Source: Quillaja saponaria
Taxonomy: Eukaryota > Streptophyta > Magnoliopsida > Fabales > Quillajaceae
NCBI GenBank assembly: GCA_029379385.1
Contig: CM055611.1
Span: 3,348,001 to 3,412,000 of the forward strand
Direction: 5' to 3'
Length of the DNA: 64,000 nucleotides
Position 1 is the stretch's first letter. The number at the start of each line of letters is the position of its first letter. The notes below the pieces were generated by a model. It searched no databases. It was not told the origin of the DNA and saw only the letters and a program-made list of their open reading frames with translations. The translations under genes and the position numbers were made by a program. Below are positions 36,060 through 48,981 of the stretch, in pieces.

Positions 36060-36900
36060 GTCAGTACTTCTTATCAAATCTCTTAACAATTATTCTAACT
36101 AATTTATTCTTAATATTTTAATAGCCAGTTTTACTAATCAATTAAAAATATGGTAGGATGAATACCTCATTGAAGATTAGTGAAGCCAAATAAACTTAGT
36201 AATCAAAATTGATATTGAAGGAAATCCTCTCCTCAAATCCAAGATTTCATAAATACTCTTATTTACATTATCACAAAATATTTCATCGAAGATCCGTCTA
36301 TATGACGTGATAAATCAACTGAATTCCTTTCCAATCTTAAATGTAGAACCCTTGTTGACTTTAGGTGATATAAATACACTTTCTTTACCAGAGTCTTCTC
36401 TAAGTCCTATAGCAATCAACCTTTTTGAAAAGAAAATTTTCTAACTGGTCTTCCTCATTCTTTAGGAGACAAAGTTAAAGAAAAAATACAAAATATTAAC
36501 AATAGAATCATTCCATATGAATAATTAACTGATGGATAGCTTTATAACTATGTCCAAAAAGTTGCTTTAAAAATTTATCAAGATGACAAAATTCAAAGAC
36601 AATTAGCCAAATAAAGATCCATTAATCATAAAGATTTAGGAAGTTTCTTTTCTCAATATGGTTTTGATTGTCCTTTAAGTTCATCCAAACTATAAAAGAA
36701 ACATCATTCTGAACCTCCCAAAACATACAAAAAATCTTCTTAAATAAAACTATCAAAAGAATTTACAAACACAAAAATCACAACCATGCTCCTCAATATT
36801 TTTCAAAATAAAGATAAACCACCTATTATCTGCTTTAAATATAACAAATCGGGTCATATTGCAAAATGAAACATAATTACAAAGAATCAAAACTTTAAAT
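36060..36900 (+). pseudogene. Capsid/nucleocapsid-like region of the pararetrovirus
   Basis: Scattered matches to the caulimovirid capsid core are spread over three frames: a WxDEYL segment near 36,150, PLLTLGDINTLSLPESSLSP near 36,350, a DLGSF-type segment near 36,637 and SQYGFDCPLSSSK after it. A degenerate zinc knuckle lies at 36,831-36,869, where C-F-K-Y-N-K-S-G-H-I-A-K is followed directly by TGA. The first cysteine, the glycine and the histidine remain, but the second cysteine is Y and the fourth is a stop. The region is not translatable as one protein. Confidence 0.65.
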
Positions 36901-37490
36901 ATCGACGAAGGTCTTCTAGCTCAACTTGATTATCTTCTAATTGAAGATTCATCTGCTAGATCAAGCCTTTTCTGATATAGAAGAAATTAATCAAAGTCAA
37001 AATGATGACGAAGCCTCTTCAGATTTATCTTTAAAAACTCTTAAATGTAATATCCTCATTAGAGAACAAGATCTCTTTTTTGAAGTCATTACTAGCCTTC
37101 CAAATAATGAAGATAAAAAATTATCTTTACAAACTTAAAGAAATCTTGGAAAACTAGAAAAATCAAGCAGACCTCCTCACAATCTTCTAATAGTTGCTAA
37201 CTCTTTCAATCTAAAAGACGTTTTATCTAGATTTAACTCTGAGACAAAACTTGCAGCTCTTCAAGATTTTCAACATGAAGTTTCAAAACTTAAAACTGAA
37301 GTCAAATCTCTCAAATTCAGTAACAATAAAATATTTCAACATTCTAATTCCTTCAAAAGAGAAGAAACATCCATCTTTTAAGACATCCTCATCAAAACAT
37401 TGTGACTCTTCATCTTCGGATGAAAACTTAGATATTTCTAATGATAATTTTCTTAATCTAATTACTCAAGTTTTATATCAGAAATGATAT
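36900..37490 (+). pseudogene. Linker / coiled-coil region of the pararetrovirus polyprotein
   Basis: Short open pieces (36,941-37,138 and 37,251-37,487) are rich in Lys, Glu and Ser, with a KHCDSSSSDENLDISND acidic-serine stretch and heptad-like leucines. Such a linker sits between the nucleocapsid and protease in this virus group. It is broken by stops at 37,136 and by frame changes. Confidence 0.5.
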
Positions 37491-39375
37491 ATCCCGATCA
37501 AACTTATTATTGAAATATCCTTTTTCGTTAAAACAGTTGTCTTGCTTGATACAAGAGCAGATTCAAGCTATATCTTAGAAGGACAAGTTCCAACAAAATT
37601 TTATACAAAAACTTTTGAACAATTAACTTTGGCTAATGGTTATGAGATCATAATCCATTGCAAATGTTCTAACATAATAATTGAAAATTCTCCTTTATAA
37701 ATTTCAATAACATTTATTCTTGCAAAAGTATCACAAATCTAGTCATCCTAGGTACTAATTTAATTAGGCAATTAGATCCTTTTTGTGCAAACAAAGGAAT
37801 ATCCAAAGAAGTAATAGGTCAAACCATTTCCTTCCTTTTCCTTACAAAACTCACTTTCAGGAATCTTAATCTTATTGAAAATAAACAAAAATAAATCAAT
37901 TTTTTTTTTCTGATGAATTTTTTTTTTTCAAAAGAATAGAAAGTCAACTTAATAATTCGATCATCAAAAACAAAATAAAAATTTTTGAAGAAAAAATCGA
38001 GATGCAATTCTATTATGATCTTCCAAATGATTTCTAGAAAAGAAAACATCATATGGTAGATTTTCCTTTTAAAAAGATTTTCATAAAAGACAAATTCCTA
38101 CAAAAACCCGTCCAATATAAATGAATCAAGAAATTTTGAATTTTTGTCAAAAAGAAATTAGTGATCATCTTTCTAAAGGAATAATTCTCAAGAGCAAAAG
38201 TTCTTAATCTTGTCCTGTTTTTTATGTAAATAAAAATGTAGAGATTGAACATGGTACTCCTAGTTTAGTCATCAATTACAAACCTCTCAATCAAGCTCTC
38301 CAATGAATTAGATATCCTATTCCTAACAAAAAAATATTCTCAATCGTTTATACTCTTCAAAATTGTTTTAAATTTGATCTGAAATCATGTTTTTGACAAA
38401 TTCAATTCAAAGAATCTGACAAATACAAAATTGCATTTACAATCCATTTTGGTTAATATGAATAGAATGTAATGCCTTTTGGATTAAAAAATGCACATTT
38501 TGAATTCCAAAGAATCATGAAGGATATGTTTAATCTTTATATAAGATTTATCATTGTTTATATTGATGATGTTTTAATCTTCTCATAAAATGTTGATGAA
38601 CATTTTAAATATCTCAATATTTTATTTGATATTACAAAACAAAATAGTTTAGCAGTTTCTAGAACAAAATTTAGTCTTTTTCAACTACAATTAGGTTTCT
38701 TAGTCACATCATTCTCCATGGAACTATTATTCTAATTGATCGAGCTATTTAATTAGCTGACAATTTCTTGATCACATCATTGACAAAACTCAGTTATAAA
38801 GATTTCTAGATTATCTCAATTATGTTTTTGATTTCTTTCCAGTAGTTAGTAATCTTATCAAACCTTTGCATGACAAACTTAGGATTGATACTTCTCCCTG
38901 GTCTGAAATCCATACCTATATCGTTAAACAAATTAAGCTTAGGGTTAAGCATTTGCCATGTTTGTATCCTCCTTATCTTAAAGCTTTCAAAATTGTTAAA
39001 ATTGATGTCTCTGACATTGGTTATGGTAACATTCTTAAGCAATCCATCAATGGCAAACAACATATCATTGCATATGCATCAAAATATTAGAATTGTGTAC
39101 AACAAAACTACTATACCATTAAAAAAGATATTTTAGCAATTAGTTTGTGCATTTTCAAATTTCAAAGTGATTTACTAGATCAAAAGTTTTTGGTTAAAAT
39201 AGATTGTAAATCTATAAAAAAAAGTTTTACAAAAAGATGTTAAAAATCTTGCATCAAAATAAATTTTTGCCTACTGGCAAGTAATTTTATCTATTTTTTA
39301 TTTTGAAATTGAATACATCAAAGGTAACTCCAATTCTATTCCAGATTATCTTACTCCATAATTCTTGCAGGGTAG
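37491..39375 (+). pseudogene. Aspartic protease, reverse transcriptase and RNase H region of the pararetrovirus
   Basis: The protease active-site loop is seen as LDTRAD (37,546-37,563), where glycine is expected at the third position of the D-T-G triad. RT landmarks are MPFGLKNA near 38,475 and VYIDDVLIFS (38,556-38,585) followed by TAA; the YIDD catalytic aspartates are kept. RNase H-like pieces run from about 38,870 (LRIDTSPWSE, KIDVSDIGYGNILKQS) to 39,375 (IEYIKGNSNSIPD and EFLQG-like end, in different frames). At least a dozen stops and frame changes are present. No integrase follows. Confidence 0.8.
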
Positions 39376-39380
39376 AAAAT

Positions 39381-40811
39381 ATGCCTAGAAAAACGAAAGA
39401 AAATGTTGTTATGCCTCATAATCCAAAATGGAAAACTCAATCCAAAGAGGAATCATCCAATTCCTTAGCCTAATCAACTCAAAAGCAATCCAAAGTGTCT
39501 TATGCCCTTTCTATAGAAACCCTTTTAGTAATCTAGCAATCAATACAAAAACCTCTTATCCTTTCAAAGCAATCTCAGGCAGACATTACTAACAAAAAAC
39601 AACCTAAGTTAGTTACCCCTCTCAATCTAAAAGATTACATCCAGTTCAATCAAGAAGATGTAGCTCAAGCTATTATTTAACTAGCCCAATCAGTGACAAT
39701 GGTACCCTCAAGTAAAGAACTTGTCTTTCAAACTTCTCGAATCTCTTCTCAAAAATCACAATTTTTTTATGTGCAAATTTATTCGGCTCAAACTATTCCT
39801 CAAATGGAACCCTATTTTTTAACTAATAATCCCTAATTAATTCATTAAATGGTTTTCCCACTAAATTGGTATTTTATGCTAATAGACATTTCAAAAACCC
39901 ATAAGTATTATGAATTTATTTTGGTTAATAGTAATTCTGTTGCCACCAAACATTATAAGTCAAAATTGGATGCTAATTTCCTTACACATTTAACAATCCA
40001 AATTCTAAAAGTAATACATCATTCAGACTGGTAAACTAACCTTTTCAAAACTTGCAAATTCTCCCAGTCGTTTGATCGTATTAGTTACAATTACTGAGAT
40101 TATTAAACCACTTGGAACAATGTCTTCAATTTTCAAAATAGTAATTATAAGCATTCATAGCTTATAGTTTTGAAAAAAATGTCCAGTATAACTTCCCTCA
40201 TTGGTTCTCCTTGTGGTGGTCTCTACACGGTCCTTGTATAAAAACTTTCTAGATAAAGTAGCTAATGGCCTACTTTATTTTGATAAACATTTCAATATAC
40301 CTGACCATAATCCAGACTATTGCATTTCTTTTCAAAATTTACATTAGCGTGGATCTATGCATGCCAATACAAGTAGTCTAAAAAATTCCAAGGTCATCAA
40401 GGTCTTTTATAAAAGATGCATTCCTTTCTCAAGCAAGGCTCAACAAAATAGTAGACAAGCTTTAATGCCTCAAAAGCTTATGCCACTTCAATCAGAAATT
40501 AGTTTCAACAAAATCTCTTATTTCTTAAAAAGTCTTTTCTAGAAGTCACTCAATTCTTACAGTAAAAATCCCAGATTATAGCCAAGCTGGCTTCTTGTTC
40601 AAGCAGACAGTAATATATTCAAAATTTCAAAACCATGGTTCAACTGTTACAAGCAGAAGAATATGCAAATGATGAATTTATCTTTGCCCCTTAAAAAGTT
40701 GATAGAAAACTAGTTTTCAATTCCTCTTCCAGAGCTTCAAGAAATAGATCTACTGACTATGCCCAATCCAATAAAGAAAATTGTTACGACATCAACCTTG
40801 AAGATGACTAA
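39381..40811 (+). pseudogene. Second (downstream) frame of the pararetrovirus
   Basis: An ATG at 39,381 starts MPRKTKENVVMPHNPKWKTQ and overlaps the end of the polymerase region. The frame is lysine- and glutamine-rich at first, then more hydrophobic (MVFPLNWYFMLIDISKTHKY at 39,849), and ends EDD then TAA at 40,809-40,811. It has several internal stops. Florendoviruses have a second frame of unknown function at this position. The match here rests on position and composition, not on a recognised domain. Confidence 0.5.
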
Positions 40812-40894
40812 AACAGTTGAATTTTTCTCTATTGATGCACTATTCGATAGATCACTATATTAATCACTGTAGAAAGCTGCAACAGATTACTGTT

Positions 40895-41010
40895 ACAATA
40901 TTGAAGCACTATAGGTTTTTAATTTTCTATTTAAAGAGAGTTTCATCTTTCATTCAATCAAATAATGTATTTTCTTCTCTTTATGCCTTTTTTTTTTTAG
41001 TTTGGTGCAA
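40895..41010 (+). promoter_or_regulatory. Possible viral promoter relic
   Basis: TATTTAAA at 40,928-40,935 lies downstream of the second frame, where the intergenic promoter of caulimovirids sits. It is followed by a CT-rich, Gln-codon-like leader (CATCTTTCATTCAATC). No primer-binding site complementary to initiator Met-tRNA was recognised in the flanking bases. Confidence 0.3.
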
Positions 41011-41283
41011 TTAAAAATAATGAACTTCTAAAGTATTTCAAGGGATATATACACTCCTCCATTTCCTCTAATTCTTATTTTAGAAACAAATTCTCAAATG
41101 ACTGTATCCTATACTCTCTTTTCCTTCCATCACAATTTTTTAAATATTAGAGAAAATTTAAAATACCTAACTTAACCTAAACTCGCCCTATTTTATTTAT
41201 TTATGTTTATTTCATATGTTTTAGAGCCAACTTATCATGAATTTCTCGACTAATCATCTCTCACAATGACATATCATCCTCAA
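41011..41283. other. Spacer between viral relic and unit D
   Basis: No gene, no clear repeat. Confidence 0.4.
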
Positions 41284-42069
41284 TAAATATCTTAGCCTTA
41301 TTAAAATTATCTTGTCCACTTAATATCCAAAAAGTGCTCTGCAACTTAGGACTTTCAACTTCATAATTATATTCTGGGCTAAACATAATATTCTTATGCG
41401 TCCATTTCATACATTAAGCCACACATAAAATTTTAAAGTTGAGTGGTGTTAGTTGTTCCTACTCAGCTGTTACTACATCATCCCCCATCTCTGGTAGATA
41501 CCCTTTTATCACTAATAATGGTTATGCAGCAACAGGCTATCTATCATTAGGCTAGCTATTTGAAGATCTCTGTCAATATATCAATTATATATTAATGAGT
41601 TATTTTGAATAAGCTAGCTATTTGAAGAACTCTTTCAGTATATCAATCATAAAAACTGTTTAAATAGTACAAGATATTATATGCAAGGATGGAAGTTATT
41701 TGGACACCACCATCACAAACCTACATTAACTAGGATGAAATGGGTCAAATTCTTTACCTGTCCATCTTCATTTCCTTTGCTTTCATAACATAATTCAAAA
41801 TTGATTTGATAGAGGCTTCATTTGAAGACAAAAATGATTTGGCAGAGGCTTATTTGAAGACAAAAGTATGCCATTGAAATGACAAATATTGCCCTTAGTA
41901 CTCCTAATAGAATTATATGATGAGCACAATGTAGATTCTCTTGAAGTTATTTATGACTCAATGATATGATTATGATATTTCGGTATATATATATATATGC
42001 ACTAAAGGGAATAATATTTTTTTTTAAATTCTCTAGAGATTTTTCATACACATAATATATATAAACCTG

Positions 42070-42176
42070 TTACACAACAACAAAGTAAAATTATCACATG
42101 GAGCTCCTATCCATTTCATACCATATAAAGTAAAATAATCACATGGAGCTCCTATCCATTTCATACCATAGAAATT
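42070..42176 (+). repeat. Short tandem duplication in unit D
   Basis: AAGTAAAATTATCACATGG and AAGTAAAATAATCACATGG each begin a block of about 50 bases (GAGCTCCTATCCATTTCATA in both). Unit A has a single block. Confidence 0.85.
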
Positions 42177-42849
42177 AACAACTTAACTATTACACAAATC
42201 AAAATCCAAGACTTAAGCTTTAATGTGACTGCAAAGCTTTATCCATTGGCTTCAAATAAGTGATATCTAGTGAATACCTTGTCGCATCAATATCAGCAAG
42301 TCAAATGTCAGTCAGTGAAGTTTGTTGAGATCATGATACAAAAAAATAAATAAATAAATAAACAAATGAAGTGCGAATCATAAAAACTAGCTGAGTGAAA
42401 AATGTACCCAGAGGGTACTATCATCAATCAATACATAAATAAAATACATAGGTTGAATAATCTCATATTAGCCTAAATTACAAAAAACAACTCAATTTCA
42501 TACGTGCATACATATAGAAATTGTAAAATCAAACCAATATAACTCACAAAAGACAATATGTAAACAAATCAATCAAAGCATCCAAAAAAGGAAAATTAAT
42601 AGTAATAAGATTGAATTATTATTCCTTATTTATATTAATTAATTTTAATAATAATGAACTCTAACAATAATTAAAATTTATATTTAACAAATTATTTTTA
42701 ATTAATTAACACCATATTGATCTCTCTGTTTCACATTGTTTTATCATACAATTGTAACTACTTTTGTTCTATTTATATTTTAAATTTTAATAATAATGAA
42801 CTATAATAATAATTAATTCTTTTATATTTAAGAAGTTATTTATAATTTA

Positions 42850-45260
42850 ACACTATATTAAACATCACATCTCAATTTGTTTTATCACAGAAAAGTCATT
42901 TAGTATATGTATGTGTTGTTGTTAATTCCTATGAGTATGATTATACTTGTATAACATTTTGATTATTTTTTTAATGGTTCACCAAATATGTAAGTTCTTG
43001 ATCAATTTTGAACTCTACTCTTAAATAAGCTATTTTTCCCATAGTAAAGTTCTTTTCTTTTTTCTTTTTTCATTTTGAAATTTTTTTTCAATCTATTTGA
43101 TTTATGTTGTTTTGCTAAAACAATTTGGAAAAATAAAAAATAACATAACATACATGTATGCTTATAATTGTTTGCATTATTAGGTTTATAAAACAAGAAA
43201 GCAGCATAATATTTATAAATTTAATATTTAAGAGAATTTATTTAATAAAAATTAGTTGGTCTAAGTTATGGAAAAAACATGTGACTGCAATATTTTAGGA
43301 TCATTTTGAGAAAAAAAAAATATTTATAGTTGTTTGCAGCAATGAAATATATTTTGTTTGTCATTGTAAATTTAAAGAAATAAGTCTTGATAATACCAAT
43401 GATTGACAAAATAAATTTAAATTATTTGTGATATAAAGTAATTGGTCTCTAAATATATATATTTTTTGGGATCATTCATTGGAAAGAATGCATCAATTAG
43501 AATCTTGGTATATATTATTATAATGATTCTTGTCTTTATTATTAAAAATGCAAAAAGATAAGTAAAATATTAAAAATATATGGATAGTTAAAAAATTAAT
43601 AGAGTTAGTATATTATTTTATTTTATTATAATTTTAGTAAAATTTAGTTTACTAGCTTTCGTGGCTTACACATTATGCGCATATATGATCATTAATAATT
43701 GACATACATATCAAGAAATAATAGTTAATAAAAAGTATTACTCGATGTTAATGACAATAAACAAATAAATAAATTCAAAAAAAATAATTCATAATATAAA
43801 CATATAATTGTTTAAAATTCTAAAGATAGAAAAATAATTAACACAACAATATTATAATTGTAAAGACTATACTCTTAATATTTATTTTGACTCATAACAT
43901 TATATTATAATTTTAGTTTATAATATTATAATTACTTTTCACTTATTAAAAAAAATAATAAGAAATTCAATCTTAATTAGCACTATATTATATATCACAT
44001 CTTACTTTGTTTTATCGCGGAAAAGTCATTTAGTATATGTATGTATTGTTGTTAATTTCTATGAGTATGATTATACTTGTATAACATTTTGATTATTTTT
44101 TTAATGGTTCACAAAAAATGCAAGTTCTTGATCAATTTTCAACTCTACTCTTAAATAAGCTATTTTTCCAAGAGTAAAGTTCTTTTTTTTTTTCTTTTTT
44201 TCCATCTATTTGATTTATGTTGTTTTGCTGAAATAGTTTGGAAAAATAAAAAATAACAAAACATACATATATGATTATAATTGTTCGTATTTATTAGGTT
44301 TATAAAACAAGAAAGCAGCATAATATTTATAAATTTAATATTTAAGAGATTTTATTTAATAAAAATTAGTTGGTCTAAGTTAAGGAAAAAACATGTGACT
44401 GTAATATTTTGGGATCGTTTTGAGAAAAAAAAATATTTATAGTTGTTGGTAGTAATGAAATATATTTTGTTTGTGATAGCAAATTTAAAGAAATAAGTCT
44501 TGATAATACCAATGTTTGAAAAATTAAATTTAAATTATTTGTGATATAAATTAATTGTCTCTAAATATATATATTTTGTTTGTGATAACAAATTTAAAGA
44601 AATAAGTCTTGACAATACCAATGTTTGACAAAATAAATTTAAATTATTTGTGATATAAAGTAATTGGTCTCTAAATATATTTTTTTTTTTTGGGATCATT
44701 CATTGGAAAGAATGCATCAATTAGAATCTTGGTATATTTTATTATACGGATTCTTTTCTTTGTTATTAAACATGCAAAAAGATATATATTTTTTATTATA
44801 TGGATTCTTTTCTTTGTTATTAAACATGCAAAAAGATAAGTAAAATAACAAAAATATATGGGTAGTTAAAAAATTAACAGTTATTATATTATATTATTTT
44901 ATTATAATTTCAGTGATATTTAATTTACTAACTTTCGAGGCTCACGCGTTATGCGTAAATCACGTTTATGATTTAAACATATATTATCATTAATAATTGA
45001 TGTACATATCAAGAAATTATAGTTAATAAAAAGCTACTCGATGTTAATGATAATAAACAAATAAATAAATTCAAAAAAAAATTTAATTCATAATATAAAC
45101 ATATAATTGTCTAAATTCTAAAGATAGAAGAATAATTAATACAACAATATTATAATTATAAAGGCTATAATCTTAATATTTATTTTGATTCATAGCATTA
45201 TATTATAATTTTAGTTTATAATATTATAATTATTTGTATCTTATTACAAAAATTAAGAAA
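42850..45260 (+). repeat. 1.1-kb direct tandem duplication inside unit D
   Basis: 42,850-43,980 and 43,980-45,260 each run from a CACTATATTA-type start and AAAAGTCATTTAGTATATG through GGTTCACCAAA/GGTTCACAAAA, AAACATGTGACTG, AAATAAGTCTTGA and GGATCATTCATTGGAAAG to TTATAATTTTAGTTTATAAT. Unit A has only one (2,775-3,880). The second arm contains smaller duplications of about 110 and 75 bases at 44,565-44,680 and 44,720-44,840. No gene is present. Confidence 0.8.
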
Positions 45261-46617
45261 TTCAATCTTAATTACTATTCACGTATAGTTATTAAAAATT
45301 AAAACTTTATTGTTATTGAAAATTATTAGGACAAAAAAAAAAATCAAGGGTTCTAAAATAATTTCAATCTTATTAATATTAAAATGGAAAAAAAAATTAA
45401 AGAAGAACTTAAAAATAAAATAATTTTTCTGCCCCTAAACCATTTTTATATTCATAAAAAATAGATAAACTTAAAAAAAAAAATTAAGATGGAATAAGAA
45501 TCAAAAGTTAAAAACAATAATATTATAATCATGGAAACTATACACTTAATATTTTTATTGTTCATTGTATTTTTTTTAAAAATTAATTAATAAATTTAAG
45601 AAGAACTAGAAAACATTATAATTATTAGGAACTTGTGTAATAAAAGAAATTCAAAGATTCAATTTTAACTACTATTGATATATAATAATAGAAGAAATAT
45701 ATATTTTTTAATTAAATATAATCATGAAAACTACACTCTTAATATTTCTTTTAATTCATAGTATTTAAAAAAAAATTACTTCATAAATTTAAGAATAGCT
45801 AGAAAACTATGATTATTAGAAATTTATTAAACAAAAAGAATTTCGAAATTCAATTTTAATTACGATTGAAATATTTAATTAAAAAATAATAGATTTATTA
45901 ATATGGAGAAAAAACCCTAACCCTAAGAAATCAATATAACTAAAACAATTACAATCCTACTGATATAAAATTGGTGAAAATTAAAATAAAAAAAAGTAAT
46001 TTATTTGAAGTCAAATAACAATTAAAGGTAACTATGCAATAATAAAAAATCATAAGGCTATTTAAGGAAATTAAAAAAAATTTCACTTTTATATATAGTA
46101 TAGATAAGTTGCTAAATTTAAACTATTTTAATTTTCAAAAATTATATTTATTATATCTTAATAAGTATTTTTAATTAGACAACGTTAGAAAAACCTAAAA
46201 TCCTAATCTTTTTATCACTATCATATTATCAAAAGCTAATTTTTTAATCTAATCCAATCTAATCTAATCTCATTTTATTATTAAGTTAATGTATGATATC
46301 TTTTCATATATATATATATATATTTAGTTAGGAATGTTAATGTATGATATAATCATACTTCAAACAACCACGTTGCATAGACTTCGGTTATCTTATCACT
46401 ATTTAAAAAATGAAATATTTTGTATTATATATGTTAATTACATGCATAGGAAAAATATGTTAGTGATACAAATTGATTATTCCATCAAAAAAATAATTGT
46501 TATTATGTCACAACACTGGAATTTATAAATAAAAATTACTTGTGTCAATAACATTAGCTCTAACTTTAATTTTAAGTAGAATTAGGTATTATAATTATAT
46601 TCTAGTGGCTTAAGAGC
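45261..46617. other. AT-rich backbone and TPS upstream relic in unit D
   Basis: This is the counterpart of unit A 3,880-5,095. The TPS-upstream block is at about 46,330-46,610 and ends where the LINE begins. There is a TA tract at 46,308-46,323. No gene. Confidence 0.55.
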
Positions 46618-48981
46618 TTATGCATTCATTGAAAACAAGGCAGAAAATTTGATATGGCAATTAAGGTGGATATGAGTAAAGCTTATGACTGAGTGGAATG
46701 GGAGTTTTTAGAAGGTATGCTCAATAAACTTGGCTTTCCCTCACGATGGGTGGAATTAATCATGGAACTGGTTACAACTATTTTTTATTCAGTGTCTTTT
46801 GATGGTGTAACACATGATTTTTTTAAACCACAAAGAGGGTTTCGACAAAGGGACCCTCTTTCTCCCTACCTTTTCCTTATTTGCGTTGAAGGACTTTCAA
46901 TTTTACTAAATGATGCTGAAAATTCTAAGAAGCTATGTGGTTTGAAAATCTCACCGAGATGTCCATCTATTAACCATCTCTTGTTTGCCGATGATTCCAT
47001 ATTCTTTACTCGTGCTACTCCTCAAGATTGTGACCAAATTTTACAGATCCTCCACATATATGAAGCTGCTAGTGGGAGAAGGATTAACCTGTTAAAATCA
47101 TCCCTTTTCTTTAGTGCCAACACTCCCCAGGCCACTCGGTTTGAACTTTCACAAAGGATGAATATTGTTCGCATGGGCTGCCAAGATAAATATTTGGGCC
47201 TCCCTGCACTAGTGTCCAAATCAAAACAGGATACCTTTCATGAAGTTAAAGAAAAAAATGGCCAAGAAGTTACAAGGATGGAAATCAAAATGTTTATCAT
47301 GGTAAGGAAGTGTTAATCAAATTAGTGGCAGTAGCTATTCCGATATACACCATGGTGTGTTTCCGGCTTCCAAAGGTCCTATGTAGTGAAATTAGTCGGA
47401 TGGTGGCTAAATTTTGGTGGAATCAAATGCAGAACACAGAACAATTCATTGGGTCAGTTGGAAGTCCATGTGTATGGCTAAAAAGGATGATGGTTTAGGA
47501 TTCAAAGATCTTGAGAAACTCAATTTGGCAATGCTTGCAAAACAGGGTTGGAGGTTGGCTAAAAGTGATGACAGCCTTTTTTATAAGCTTTTTAAAGGAA
47601 GGTATTTTCCATTCACCTCCTTTCTTAATAATAGGCTGGGATCCAATCCATCATGGGGGTGGCGTAGTATATTATCAAGTTTAGAAGATCTTAATCGAGG
47701 TGCAAGGTGGCAGGTTGGTATTGGGATAGGTTTGCACATACATGGAACTAGCTGGGTTCCAAATTCTCATGGGTTTAAAGCACAGGTCAGACCTACAACA
47801 CCATCACTATTGACCTGGGTTTCTCAATTAATACTCCATGATCCTTGACGTTGGAATGAACTAGCGGTATTATCAGTTCTAGAAAAGGAGGATGCAGACA
47901 TTGTTTTGGCCTTACCACTTTCACAAACTGGTGCTCAAGACAAACTAATTTGGTACTTTAATCCAAGAGGTTTATATACAGTATCCTCAGGTTACCAAGC
48001 TTTGATGGAAACTCCAAATTTTTTTTTGGTTCTAATCCATTCTCATGGAAGACAATTTGGAAGTTGGATGTCCCAGGGAAAATCAAAACATTTTTATGGA
48101 AATTGTTACATGAAAGCTTAGCAGTTAGAGTCAACTTAAGTGCAAGGAGTACTCGCGAATGACACATGCCCACTATGTCTTGCTGCTTAAGAGACCACTT
48201 TGCATCTCTTTAATTCATGCCCTATTTCCATGCAAGTTTGGGTTACAACGTCTTTTGTGTTAACATATCCCAATATAACAGAAGTGTCTATTAAGGATTG
48301 GTGGAAGCAATCCTTGGTGCAGCTAGAAGGATTACAAGGTGAAGCTGCTCAACTCTTTTGCTTTTGTCTATGGATAATATGGAAAGCAAGGAATGACAAG
48401 GTCTTTAATTCTATCACTTGGATTCCTCAAGACATCTTTGGTAAGGCCACCACGAAGCTCCAACAATCCAAGCAGGCCATTTCAGCTCTTCATCATCAAA
48501 CCCAATCATGTTGTTTGTTGCATGGGTTCCTCCTCCTCATGGGTTTGTTAAAGCAAACTTTGATGCAGGCACAAGCGTATAGAAAGGCAGTGTTGGATTT
48601 GTCATTTGTGATCATGAAGGTAATATCTTGATTGCTCATAGTTCTATAATACAAGGAATTATGGCTCCTTTCATGTTAGAATGTTTGGCCTTAATATATG
48701 CTATTCAGAAATGCTTAGAGCTTTGGTTCATCAATGTTGTTTTTGAAAAGGATGCTAAGCTGGTCATTGAAGTTGTTAATTCTAAGGTTGATGGGATTTC
48801 ATCCTCTAATGTAATTATTGATGATATAGTCAATCTAGCTAGTCTCTTATGCTGCTCATTTAGCTTTGTTTTTTGGAAATTTAATTGGGTTACCCATAAT
48901 GTGGCAAGGAAAACCTTCATGGATCCTACTCTTTGTGAAAATTTTTCATGCTTGCAAAGCTGGCTTAGAAATTTATTGTAA
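46618..48981 (+). pseudogene. 5'-truncated L1-type LINE reverse transcriptase, copy D
   Basis: Better kept than copy A. Residues VEWEFLEGMLNKLGFPSRWV open the RT, GFRQRDPLSPYLFLICVEGL is the conserved fingers/palm stretch (G-Q-G-D-P-L-S-P in active relatives), and LLFADDSIFF (46,979-47,008) holds the catalytic FADD. Then come YLGLPALVSKSK, a KHFYGNCYMKA-type zinc-region relic and an RNase H-like end (ECLALIYAIQKCLELWFINV, DDIVNLASLL, FNWVTHNVARK) to TAA at 48,979-48,981. The TGA before VEWEF and TAA near 48,187 are shared with copy A. Frameshifts lie near 47,268, 47,480 and 48,150. No endonuclease domain, poly(A) tail or clear target duplication is seen. Confidence 0.9.

Larger units (their letters stand above)
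36000..41010 (+). mobile_element. Endogenous pararetrovirus (Caulimoviridae, florendovirus/petuvirus-like), decayed
   Basis: In order on the plus strand: capsid-like region, degenerate CCHC, acidic/serine-rich linker, aspartic protease relic, reverse transcriptase with YIDD, RNase H, then a second separate frame and a TATA-like region. This order with a separate downstream frame, and the absence of integrase and of LTRs, fits endogenous florendoviruses better than Ty3/Gypsy elements. No movement-protein region is recognised upstream. Stops and frameshifts occur throughout, so it is a dead viral fossil. Parts are given below. Confidence 0.8.

Noticed and set aside
37819..38252. Minus-strand frames at 37.8-38.25 kb
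   Set aside because: They are antisense to the decayed viral polymerase region and rich in Phe/Lys from A/T tracts.
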